A stretch of DNA of 64,000 nucleotides from Helicostylum pulchrum (taxonomy: Eukaryota > Mucoromycota > Mucoromycetes > Mucorales > Mucoraceae), in assembly GCA_025677825.1 (NCBI GenBank), contig JAIXMO010000040.1, forward strand, positions 62,001 through 126,000, read 5' to 3'. Shown here piece after piece: positions 1 through 9,877 of this stretch (positions are counted from its first letter, which is position 1; the number at the start of each line of letters is the position of its first letter). Position numbers and translations under genes: made by a program. The notes under the pieces were generated by a model that ran no database searches, was not told where the DNA came from, and saw only the letters and a program-made list of their open reading frames with translations.

Positions 1-233
1 GTGTTTCGTTCTTATTTTTTTTATGGAAAAATTTTTTTTCCCTGCGACCAATTTGATTTTTTATCCAATCGGTGGCCACTGATTTGATGTTGCATAATCC
101 AGGGCCCTATTTATATCGAAGGGAGCGAACCACTTAAAAAGTATATATGGTGTCTTTTTCCCCATCTATTTCTAAGTCTGTGGGTTAAAAAAAGGGCAAA
201 TTACTTTATCTACACACATAGTGGCGATAACAG

Positions 234-267
<34 letters not shown>
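234..267. repeat. Poly-A tract (34 A)
   Basis: Uninterrupted run of A downstream of the minus-strand hypothetical gene that ends at 492. The lysine-rich reading frame across it is an artefact of the run. The rest of 1-491 shows no coding evidence. Confidence 0.9.
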
Positions 268-269
<2 letters not shown>

Positions 270-491
270 ATGACAGTTGCCTTAAAAAAACATTTGTAAA
301 TAAAAGCAAACGTAAAATAGAGAGTTATGATGTGTGGGAATGTACAACTAGCTTATTTGTGTATATTAACATTTTTATACGATCGTACAAAAAGACGTAC
401 GTATTTGTATATAAACCCATATTAGTGCTCATTTCCGTATGTACAAAGCTATTATTTATTATTAAATGTGGAAGGGGGATGCTTTTTTTTT

Positions 492-1043
492 TTAATTTAC
501 GATTTTAATCTGTGGGGGCGAGCGTGTAACAGTATAAGCTTGTAATTTGGGTTTTAATCTATCTAGATCATCAGAGTAAGCAGCTTGTTGAGGACACGAT
601 TCAATATGATTCAAGACATCAGCAACTAATCTATCTAATAAAGGAGAGTTGGTTGGTTTTATCGTCATCTTTTGCTGCATTGGTTTATGATGGCTTTCTT
701 TATCTGTGACATCATGCATCGGTTTAATAGGTAATGGCACATTCATTGCTTCTTTTACATCGTTTTTTGTTAAAGATATGGGTGTGGTAGAAGAAACAGA
801 AGGTTTGTTGGTCTGAAATGGTGGACGGCGTAACATGCGTGACGGTGACCCAAACAATAAATCCTTTCCGCAAGAAATACCTAATTGAATATCAACAGGT
901 TTTCGCATAGATGATGCTTCTGTCACCTTGCGAGAGAAGTTTAAAAAGTGATGTGCTGTGTCAATTGAAGCAAGCCCTTTCCTATTATCTTCTTCATCAT
1001 CTAATTGTAATAAAATATCGGTTTGTTTACGTGAAGATATCAT
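492..1043 (-). CDS. Hypothetical protein, 183 aa
   Basis: Single uninterrupted frame with an ATG at 1043 and a TAA at 492. I do not recognise the family. The protein is basic, polar and probably largely disordered, rich in Ser, Pro and Lys (SSTTPISL and RRPPFQTNKP stretches). A more ordered C-terminal part (LLDRLVADVLNHIESCPQQ) looks amphipathic-helical. No signal peptide or membrane segment is visible. A possible acceptor (cccacag) lies close to the stop, so the last few residues could belong to a separate exon. It stands alone: about 2 kb upstream has no supported gene. Being intact over 550 bp in AT-rich DNA supports a real gene, but function is unknown. Confidence 0.6.
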   Translation of the reverse strand: MISSRKQTDILLQLDDEEDNRKGLASIDTAHHFLNFSRKVTEASSMRKPVDIQLGISCGKDLLFGSPSRMLRRPPFQTNKPSVSSTTPISLTKNDVKEAMNVPLPIKPMHDVTDKESHHKPMQQKMTIKPTNSPLLDRLVADVLNHIESCPQQAAYSDDLDRLKPKLQAYTVTRSPPQIKIVN

Positions 1044-3049
1044 AGTTTAAAAATAAAGCAAATAAAGAAAATAAAAATAAAAATAAAAGTTAAAAAGAGA
1101 GAGAAAGAGGTGAAAAGGTATTTTATGAAATCTATATACTGCAGTGCCTGGGAAAATATTACCCGGTGACTAGTTATTTTTTTCATAGTTATAATGTATT
1201 CTGCTAAAGTTAATAAAGTAACTAATAAAGCAAGCTATAAGAAGGGAGGTTCGTTAGAAAGAGAAAACAGTTAATATCATTGCCGTAATATATAACCGAT
1301 TTACGTCATGTATTAGAAACTTTACTTGCTTTATATTAACAACCTATGACGATAACTACTAGTAGAACCCTACATGCCACACAAGCAGTGCATATGGCGA
1401 CACTATCTACGTGTTAGTATTTTACGCAAGACCTTTTAATGTTTATATTTTTAGATCATCAATACCTGCACATAAAATACACACAAATATATATAAAAAA
1501 ACTAAGGTTTGATATTATTTGCACAAATAAGGGGGGAGGGCGAAGAAAAAGAGAAAATGACCCAAAGGTAAAAAATGAAATAAAAAGTAAACTAATACTT
1601 TTTAACATAACGTGCAATGATAAGAGTGAGGGGATGAAAAGAAGAGAAAACGACACCAAAAGTAAAAAAAAAAAAAATGAAATAAGATAAAAAGATTATT
1701 CTTTTTTTCGATGCTTTATCAAGTCCATTTTCTCATCTCTAAGTCATGATAGAGGAGTAGTGGGGACAGGATGGCCATCTTTCGACTTTTCCGACGAGAG
1801 ATTCTTTAGCCTTACCGGCGTAATTTCCTATATTTTTCAGTTAGCATAAGATTCATATTAGGAATGAAATTTATATACCTTTAATTGTAATAATATCAAT
1901 ATCAGAGACGGTGTAGCAAATAGTTATTCAAATGAGAACTTTGAAGACTAAAGTGGAGAAAGGTTCCTGGAGGACATTTCAGGGCTAGTTGATCCTAAGA
2001 GGCTGACAAGTTCCGTTATGTCAAAGTGCTCACTTTTGTTGGGAGTGGCAAGTTGCGGAAAAGTGACGACTTGCTGAGCTCTTTCATTCTGTAGACGCCA
2101 TTATATACTGTAAGTAAACAGGTCAAATCTGGACATAAGAACGCCACCGACAACTGGAGAAGACACCCCTTCCCTGATCAAAGTATTGAGCATTTATCTC
2201 ATCTCCTGGCCAATTTTGACAAGATCAGATTTTGGGAATACGGCACGACTGTTAGGTGGTTTGGCCTCCGCATAAGCACGGTCAAGGCGGTGCAATCCTT
2301 GAGTATTGTGTATACTGTTAACTAAAAGCCCAAACTTTCGTCCTATGCAAAATATTTGCAACAATTAATTCGTTAGGGCTTCGTCCATATTGTTCATAGC
2401 TTCACAAAGTATTGGAATTGTGACTTTCTGGATTTGGTGCCACAGACGAATCTATAGTAGTTTAAGTAAGTTGGTGACTTTATATTATAAAAAAAAGCCT
2501 TTACATTTACCTGCGGTACTTTTGAGGACCATAGGACACATCTATCGGTTATTGGAACAACAGGTTCCACAAGTAAATCCCTCATGATACGATGATTATA
2601 TATATATCAGTTCATTGGAAAGTTAGCTTTATTTTAAAATAAGAAAAAAAAAAAAAAAACTTACTGGATCTGGTTACTAAAGTATGCAGTAATACTTTGC
2701 TTTGTGTCTAACGAAAATAAATAAATGTAGTTTAAAGAACTAGATATAAAGTGTTTAGTTAATCATGTTAATAGGGAAAATCATATTTATAACTTACAGT
2801 AATCGTAAATCTGACAAGCCCTTGGGATCTGACTTCAAAGAAACAGAACTGAAGACCTTTAATTCAATAATAACATCAAAAAAAGATTTATTATTAGTTG
2901 AATCTAAGCTGTATACACATGGTACCGTGGTAGAGATATATAAAGCGAGAAATCTATACATATCATCTTCTGCTAGAGGATGGCGATCAATGGTTAAGTC
3001 GGACGGAAAAGAAATGCCAACAGATTATTCTTCATCATTAGCAGATATA
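1044..3049. other. Intergenic region, no supported gene
   Basis: About 2 kb upstream of the hypothetical gene. The stretch at about 1900-2600 is less AT-rich than its surroundings and has protein-like scraps in several frames interrupted by stops, as in a decayed gene or element, but no family can be named. Short frames at 1439-1690 and 2390-2587 lack ATG/splice support and compositional support. Confidence 0.4.
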
Positions 3050-4018
3050 TTATTTGTTAATATTTACGACATATAATTCCATCACCACTTTATTAAACGC
3101 AGTAAGCCTTGCTAGTCTACGTACCTCTTCATAGTTTTCGCTGGAACTACTGCCTCGGTTTAAGAGCTAATAATTAAGCAGAAAATTAGTGATTTAAAAA
3201 ACGCCCCGATAAAACATGAGAGTATTACTTACATAGGTTCCAGCTTGTTTTTGATGTTCTGTATACAACGCGCCGGTTTCTGCTTGAAGAGTTTGTCTTA
3301 TCAATACTTCTTTCCAGTATTCACTGTACGTTGTTTTTTTGGAGACACTTTACAAAGTATAATAGTCAATATTCAGTTTTTTTTCTAGTAGTACTTAATT
3401 AACCTACACTTAAACTCTTTCTTTGGGTTACTTCCCCCCGCTGTTGGTCAGAGGGGGGCCATAAAGCAATTTCTTTTAAATCGTTTGAGAATTCTTTTTC
3501 TGCTGTTGATTGAATGAAGAATTGGCTAACCCTAAACGCCGGAACGACGTCAAAATAATCATTGGGCTTGCACTTGAAGTGCTCTTTCAAGTACTTTATA
3601 AAAAACCCCATTGTTTTGAAGGAATATTTTAGAAGAGCATCGTTTAAAAAATATCATCGGCATGTTGATCATCTTTTATAAATGGTCAGAAGGTCTTTTT
3701 AAAAAATCTATATTAAGTATAATAGTCAATGTCCTGTTTTTTTGTTGTTTTTCGCTGTTTGTAGTACTGTGATCTTACGACGTGGTTTTCAAAATTCCTA
3801 AAGTTTCATTTCTGGTAGGGTGACGAGAGAGAATACCAAGTGGCAGCTTTGAGATATCCGTGCAATAATCACCGCGTAAACGTCGGACGTCTACGAAGTT
3901 TTCTGTTTTCCATAAGCGCCATATATATAGCAAACAGTAATGTTGAACCATTTGGGCTCGAAGGTGAAGAAGAAGCAGAGTCAACGTCATCCAAATGGAT
4001 TTTGGAGTTTGGTATTAA
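3050..4018 (-). CDS. Putative multi-exon gene of unknown function (5' end not found)
   Basis: Three exons join in a single frame on the minus strand: 3873-4018, 3233-3323 and 3050-3166 (TAA at 3050). Each boundary has a GT donor (gtgatt, gtaagt) and an AG acceptor, and the phases agree: 2 nt plus 1 nt at the first junction, phase 0 at the second. The joined product has a Ser/Pro linker (DSASSSPSSPNGS), a helical stretch (LLFAIYMALMENRKLRRR) and a charged part (EYWKEVLIRQTLQAETGA). I do not recognise it. The first intron would be about 549 nt, unusually long here; it holds a 70-codon ATG frame (3399-3611) and both copies of a 16-bp direct repeat. It could be a pseudogene or two fragments. No initiator ATG was found. 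Confidence 0.35.
3355..3730. repeat. 16-bp direct repeat pair, 360 bp apart
   Basis: AAGTATAATAGTCAAT occurs at 3355-3370 and again at 3715-3730. Each copy is followed by a T-rich tract and then TAGTACT. The block between the copies contains the small minus-strand frame 3399-3611. The arrangement fits a local duplication or an insertion that duplicated its flank. Confidence 0.7.
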
Positions 4019-4751
4019 CTGCCTCAGAGAAAAAACTCATATGAGCTAAGGATGCCTTCCCTAACCAATGTACCCTCTTTTACAGTTTAGCCTTCACCGT
4101 AGATTAGTTATTGAATCGGTCTCCTTTGAAGGTAGAAATAGTGTTATAGTTAAAAACGTCTTTGTGTATAAACGATCGAGGTTATTGATGGTATATTGGT
4201 AATCTATCATAAGAAAGTAAACGTGCTTAAAAAAAAAGAGAAAAGAGCAGATAAATGTTTTCCTTTTAAAAAAAACTGACATAAATAGTCAAACTTAATT
4301 GTAATTATTTCGTAACAGCTTAACTATTTCTAAAACAAAGATTAAATATAGTTAAACAAGATACATCCTTTTTTATTGACAATAAAAAACCTGTAAATAA
4401 GTATAATCAGATTATTATTGAAGAATAAAAAAGTGCCAAGAGCAGGATAATAACAGAATATAGCAAAATACGCTTGATATAATATAAATCTATTAAATGA
4501 AAATAATAAGGATAAACAGATATAAACTCTAAGGCTGTATCTATATCTATTCTAATACATTAATATTAATATGTAAGTTGGAATAGTACATGTTGAAAAC
4601 GTGTGTAATTCCAACTTGAAATCCCGTACGTATTTAACACGAAGTATTACACCATATCTTCTCTGCTGGGACCAGGTAAAGTACGATTTGCAATCGCTTA
4701 AAGATTTCAGAAAACCAAAAGGACAAGCAAACATGCATTAACAACTACTCT

Positions 4752-4854
4752 TCAGCGATTTTTCTCTTTCTGGTAACTTTTTCTACCAAGCGAACCGTAT
4801 CCGTTTGCACCAGCATACCACTCAAAAAAAGCTTCGTTTGAAATAAGTGCAGTA
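4752..4854 (-). other. Possible terminal exon fragment
   Basis: A minus-strand acceptor (ttatatag) is followed by a 34-codon frame that reads EAFFEWYAGANGYGSLGRK and ends with TGA at 4752. The reading is protein-like, but I found no upstream exon that joins it before the end of the neighbouring gene at 5047. It may be a relic or an alternative last exon. The remainder of 4055-5046 shows no other coding signal. Confidence 0.2.
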
Positions 4855-5046
4855 CTATATAAAAAGATATTTTTGCATACATATGAATTTGTTTTTAAGA
4901 GAAAAAAAAAAAAGAAGAGGAAGATAAAAAAGTCTATTTTATCATAAACTATTGCAACACTACTTTTTTTTCACACACAGGCAAATATTTATACGAAAGA
5001 AAAACTGCAATCCAGAAGACGGATGAGTTTAGTCCAAATGGTTAAA

Positions 5047-5874
5047 TTATAAAATGGTCTTTTGCTTGTACAACACAGCAACATCTATTTTGTCAACAAC
5101 AGATTCCAACATACTTGTCAACTATTTCAAAAAAAAAAAATAAGTTTTATACCAGTACATTTTATATTCATATACTTACTGCTATATCTTGTAAAGATTC
5201 CACAAACTTTGCCTGTTTATAAATGATTTTGTTTGCCTTTTTCAATTTACCGATCTGGATCAAATCCTCCGCATAATACAACCAACATTTACACTCTAAT
5301 ACCGGATCTTTTAATCTTTGAGCCAATTTAATTTGTTCAATTGCCAATGCACCTGCTTTATACGCCTTAAAAAAAAACCTGTGTTAATACCATATTTACA
5401 TTTTAATCAAAATAATCGACTTACATATTTAGTATTACTTTTACCTAAAGAACAATACGCTCCACCCAACACCGAGAAATAAACACCTGTAACTGCTATA
5501 TAATGTGCTCTAGAAGAAATGCTCCACATTTTCCGACACCAAGACATGTTGATACGAATCGACCTTGTAACATAATCCTTTACTAACATGATAAATAAAA
5601 TATCTATAGGTTGGTTGAATACACCTAATAGCAAACTGAACGAGTCAGTGAGGGATCTGTCTAGTTGACGTCGAATAAATTCTAGAGAGGTAAAGTCATG
5701 GCAGGTAATAATACCGCACGCGTTAGGTTGTGTTAAACGAGATTTCAATCCATGGAATAAATGTGTTGTGGTTGGATTACAAGGCGTTGCAATGTATAAA
5801 CTGGTTTGCTGCAAGTCTAAAAAAAAAGGAAGCAAAAGTTTTAGAATACGGAAACAAGAGTATTGAAAGGGGGA

Positions 5875-5905
<31 letters not shown>

Positions 5906-6002
5906 CGTTTTTTATTTATTTACTTGTAACTTTTTTCCTTGATGCTAACAGATGACTATACGAAAAGACCTGATCAAGTTGACATTGACTTATAACTGAC
6001 AT
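5047..6002 (-). CDS. Conserved-looking four-exon protein of unknown function, 243 aa
   Basis: Four exons join without a frame break: 5924-6002 (ATG, MSVISQCQLDQVFSYSHLLAS), 5425-5816, 5180-5365 and 5047-5121 (TAA). All introns are GT-AG with strong donors (gtaaat, gtaagt, gtaagt) and T-rich acceptors. The product is soluble and mostly helical, with a repeat-like C-terminal half (AYKAGALAIEQIKLAQRL, then a CKCWLYYAEDLIQIGKLKKA segment) that resembles TPR-type helix pairs. I cannot assign a family with confidence. The start lies about 170 bp from the divergent sphingomyelinase gene, so the two probably share an intergenic promoter region. The N-terminal phrase continues directly into helical sequence, so this is likely a cytosolic or nuclear scaffold-type protein rather than an enzyme; that is inference. 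Confidence 0.6.
5879..5905. repeat. (TA)n microsatellite in intron
   Basis: Pure TA dinucleotide repeat inside the first intron of the minus-strand 5047-6002 gene. A second, similar (TA)n lies at 31599-31627. Confidence 0.9.
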
Positions 6003-6175
6003 GGAAAAAATAAAATAATAAATATCAAAAGGGGTAAAAAGGACTAGTTGCACCCAAATTAGTAGATTTTTATTTAATATTGCATAATGTGTCAGATGAC
6101 CCAAACATAAGAAAGATAACAATGCCCTTTTTCTTTCTTCTCTTTCTATCCTTTCTTTCTTTTATTTGTATGATT

Positions 6176-8029
6176 ATGAAGTACGCTTTTATTTTAAGTT
6201 TAGTATCCATTGCTACAGTGGCTTTAGCAAGAGACCAGCAGTCCACTTTCTCTCTTCCAGAGTTGCAAATACAGAATGAACTGAATCAGTTAACAGATGA
6301 CTTGTTGCAAGTAGAGTCCATAACGACCTCATGCAGTAGTTGTATTTCTTTACTTCACCTTGTCAAGAAAATGTCTTATATGTCCGAATCGTTTCTTATC
6401 AATACATTGACCAGAGTTTGTAAAAGAACGAATAAAGTGGATAATGAAGTTGTAAGTTCCTTTCTTTTTTTTTCTTTTTTTTTTTTGTATATATTCTAAC
6501 TTGACTATAGTGCGAAGGTGTGATTAGAGAACAAGCTCCAATTATCCGTAAAGTCTTACCGGTAAAATTTTATTACTAATCTAAAAAGCCGTATTTTAAA
6601 CTTTTTTCATATATATGTAGTCAATGACTGTATCAGGTCGGGATGGTCATCTTATGTGCGCAGCCATCCTGAATTCATGTCCTTATCCAGGTAAAAAAGA
6701 AAAAATATCTCACTTTGAAAAAGGTCATTTAAACGAAAATTTTTCTTATCTCTTAAAGATATTGAGCATTGGAATGTCCCGTTCCCTAAACCCAAGCCAG
6801 ACATTTTACCAACGTTATCTAAATCAAGAGGAAAGACCATGACAGTCTTACAACTAAGTGATTGGCACATAGATCCCGACTACATAGTAAATGATAAATC
6901 ATCCCCAAAAACTTGTATATATTTTTAAACTAACAAAAACAAAATATAGCCTGGTTCCGAAGTCATTTGTGATAAACCAATTTGTTGTAGGCCTGCATAT
7001 ACTGATTACACCAATATAACTAAACAAGCTTCAATTTGGGGTAAATTATATATACACAAATTAAAAAAAAAAAAATAGATAAAATTTTTTTTAACCTTGT
7101 TTACAGGTGAATACAGTTGTGATACACCCTTGACGTTAATTCAGTCATTATTAGACTACATTCCTAAAGTAGAGCCCGATATAACGTTTGGTATCATGAC
7201 AGGTGATGTACCACCGCACGAGGTCTGGTCCACTTTACCCATCCTCAAGACGCAACTTATCCAAGACGAGACGTACCGTTTACTCCACCAACATTTTGAC
7301 TCACCCTACTCACTAGACTCTATGCTGTACCCAGCTGTTGGTAACCACGAAGCAGCCCCCAGCAACAACTTTCCCTTAAAGTCCTCCAATATCCCAATCG
7401 AAATAGAAAAGGACTATCTTGATTTGAAATGGCTGTACAAGAGTCTAGCACACAGTTGGAGAGGCTGGCTTTCTTTAAAGACCAACCCGCAAGTAGAGCG
7501 AAACACCGGTAGTTATACTGCCAGACCCGTGCGAGGCCTTAAACTCATTAGTCTAAACACAAACTTCTGTTACATATTGAATTGGTGGTTGTACGAGCAC
7601 CCTATTCAAAAGGATCCCAATGGCGTCTTGACCTGGTTGATTGGGGAGTTGCAGGATTCAGAAGATCGCGCAGAACGTGTTTGGATTATTGGACATATTG
7701 CTCCTGGCGATAGTACCTGTTTCCATGATTATGCTAATTATTATAATCAAATTATTGATAGATATTCGCACATTATCTCTGGTCAATTTTTTGGTCACAC
7801 GCACAAGTAAAGTAAAACCTTATCTTTTTATATATGCATTAATTTTTATTTTTTTACTTATTTATTATAAAGAGATGAAATGACAATCTTTTACGGACAC
7901 AATAAAAATCAAACGGCTAAAGAAGCTATATCAGTGGGATACGTTGCTCCTTCCATCACACCTTTCCATAACCTCAACCCTGGCTTTCGGTAAGTTAAAA
8001 AAAAAACAAAAGTATATAAAAAATCTCAC

Positions 8030-8063
<34 letters not shown>

Positions 8064-8608
8064 TTGCACATGATCTAACGTATTGTCCAATAGTGTGTAC
8101 AAAATAGATACCGAAACCTTTGAAGTAGTTGATTCCATTACCTATACAGCTGATTTAGACCAAGCCTCTACCTGGTTAAACGGACCTGTAAGTAGTATTT
8201 TTATCTTTATTTTTTTACAGTGCAATACCTAACGATATACAATAGAACTGGCATGTAGAGTATTCAGCAAGAGAAGAATTCAATTCTACATTGGCGTACT
8301 TGCCTTCTCCAAGCTCTTCATTATCAGCTGCATGGTGGCACAACGTCACAATCGATATGGAGACTAACCAAGAAACATTTAACAAGTACCGCTTGTTTAC
8401 TACTAAATCTTCTCCGCTGACAAAAGAATGTGACGATAACTGTAAGAAGAATACCATTTGTAATATTCGAGCAGGCAAGTCAGAACAGCGTTGTGATTAT
8501 GAGTCTGATGTTTTTAACGGTGAAGGTATTGGTATTAAGCGCGAGACTTATAAACCGGAGACCCATCTTTGTGCAATGAATTTAGTTGGTGTTCGGTCTC
8601 AACAATAA
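6176..8608 (+). CDS. Acid sphingomyelinase-like phosphodiesterase, 629 aa
   Basis: Nine exons in one frame: 6176-6451, 6511-6561, 6621-6690, 6759-6886, 6950-7040, 7107-7806, 7873-7989, 8094-8187 and 8246-8608. The N-terminus (MKYAFILSLVSIATVALA) is a signal peptide, so the enzyme is secreted or vacuolar. Next comes a saposin-B-like region with six spaced cysteines (CSSC ... CKR ... CEG ... C ... C). The calcineurin-like metallophosphoesterase domain follows, with LSDWHIDPDY, GDVPPHEVW, GNHE, GHIAPGD and FGHTHKDE supplying the two-metal ligands. The ASM-type C-terminal domain has several cysteines. This order matches acid sphingomyelinases (SMPD1 family), which release ceramide from sphingomyelin or related phosphosphingolipids; the true fungal substrate is uncertain. 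An in-frame ATG at 6122 would lengthen the hydrophobic leader. Confidence 0.93.
8031..8062. repeat. Poly-T tract (32 T) in intron
   Basis: Run of T within the intron between exons 7 and 8 of the sphingomyelinase-like gene, just upstream of its acceptor. Confidence 0.9.
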
Positions 8609-8879
8609 GGCCTTTTTTAAAATAAAGACAGGAGATTTAACTAAATTAATCTTCATTCAATTTCTATTAAAACTTGCCGTCAAGTTTCTTTTTGTTAATT
8701 TAGTTGTAAGATCACTTAGAGCAAATGATTTCAGGTGGGTCGAAGATTACACTATCATCAATGTTCACTAAAGGCGATCCCATGTAATCCACAGGCAACG
8801 GCGTGGTTTAAAGAGACTGACTTTATAACAAACTGGTTATTTTCTTCTTGTCGAGAATATACTTATCTAGTATTCTCGC

Positions 8880-9127
8880 TTACAATATATACTCTTGTTG
8901 AGCAGTTTGGTTGATTAAAGGAACATCGATATCTTCTTCTTCCTTGTCACCGTTATATTCTTCAACTGCTTCCCTGACTTCGTTATTATGCTTTAACTAT
9001 TATAAGTTGATAAATTATTTTTATCTGTTTGTTAGTGAAGGGCCGAACTTACTTTTTTTGTGATGTTTATCAAAACATTATTTTGGGCCGCAACTGAGGG
9101 TAATCCTAAGAGTCTAATCCAAGTGAT
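8880..9127 (-). CDS. 3' exons of a small unknown gene
   Basis: Two minus-strand exons, 9053-9127 and 8880-8990 (TAA at 8880), join in phase 0 across an intron with a gtaagt donor and a ttaaag acceptor. The upstream exon is preceded by a clean acceptor (ctttcag), so more 5' sequence must exist, but I could not place it. The product reads ITWIRLLGLPSVAAQNNVLI, then an acidic tail (EEYNGDKEEEDIDVPL). The family is not recognised. The 3' end faces the 3' end of the sphingomyelinase gene. Confidence 0.4.
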
Positions 9128-9291
9128 CTGAAAGTGTATATATGCATATAACGTGGCCATCCGTTATAAAAAAATACGTTTTCCCTTAGAATTCGACGTA
9201 AGGATCTATCGCTTAATGTACCATCGAGGTGTTTATGTTTTCTTAGAAGTTGACTCGTTCGTGATCCCTGTTCTCCCCCTTACCTTTTCAG

Positions 9292-9520
9292 ACCAGCTAC
9301 TTATCTTTATATCTCATATGTGGCAGTTGAAGGTAATGCGTGCGATGTTTTTTTTTTCTTGACTAATTAAATTTTTTTTTTTCTCGACCACAAATATAAT
9401 TATATTACAGAAAGCCACAATAGTATTATAAAGTATTTAACTACTTCATCTGGAACTCGAGTTATTAAAAACAATCTCTCTCCACCATACGTATCTCCTC
9501 AAAAAAGACAAAAGCTTTAA
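9292..9520 (+). CDS. 3' exons of a small unknown gene
   Basis: Two plus-strand exons, 9292-9332 and 9411-9520 (TAA at 9518), are bounded by ttttcag, gtaatg and attacag and share one frame. The end reads YLTTSSGTRVIKNNLSPPYV, then QKRQKL, a possible basic nuclear signal. I found no initiator exon; the 9150-9290 sequence has candidate splice sites but no clear frame. It lies back-to-back with the minus-strand fragment at 8880-9127, so these may be divergent genes with ill-defined first exons. Family unknown. Confidence 0.35.
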
Positions 9521-9797
9521 AAAAGGTCTTTTTTTAAAAAAAGATATAAGCAAATGATTACAGTATTATGAATAAAAGTATGCCAGTTTTTTTATTTTTT
9601 TATTTTTTTTATAACTGTGTTCTCATCGATGAGGCAGGGCTTAATAAATAAATGGTGCGCTATCATGCTTGGTCAAAAGTAGGAAGTCCATCAAATATTA
9701 GATAGACATTATAAACATTGCTATGAGGTTCAAAAAAGTTGTTTCACAGTGTGTTCTAATTTAGAGTGGATGCACTGTATACATATATAAAAAACAG

Positions 9798-9799
<2 letters not shown>

Positions 9800-9839
<40 letters not shown>
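9800..9839. repeat. Poly-T tract (40 T) upstream of IPK start
   Basis: Uninterrupted 40-nt T run that ends 38 nt before the ATG of the isopentenyl phosphate kinase gene, probably within its promoter or 5' leader. Such tracts exclude nucleosomes in fungal promoters generally; a role here is inference. Confidence 0.9.
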
Positions 9840-9840
<1 letters not shown>

Positions 9841-9877
9841 GGATTGCTTTTTGCTCTCATACACATTAAAAAAAAAT

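Noticed and set aside
221..508. Lysine-rich frame across the poly-A tract
   Set aside because: Starts at GTG and is created by the A run.
2765..3076. 103-codon ATG frame on the plus strand
   Set aside because: It overlaps antisense to the spliced exon 3050-3166 only at its end, but its composition is ordinary AT-rich DNA, it has no motif and no splice or promoter signal. Could be real; evidence too thin.
9153..9362. 69-codon frame upstream of IPK
   Set aside because: Starts at GTG; the better-supported reading of this stretch is two short exons in another frame ending at 9520.
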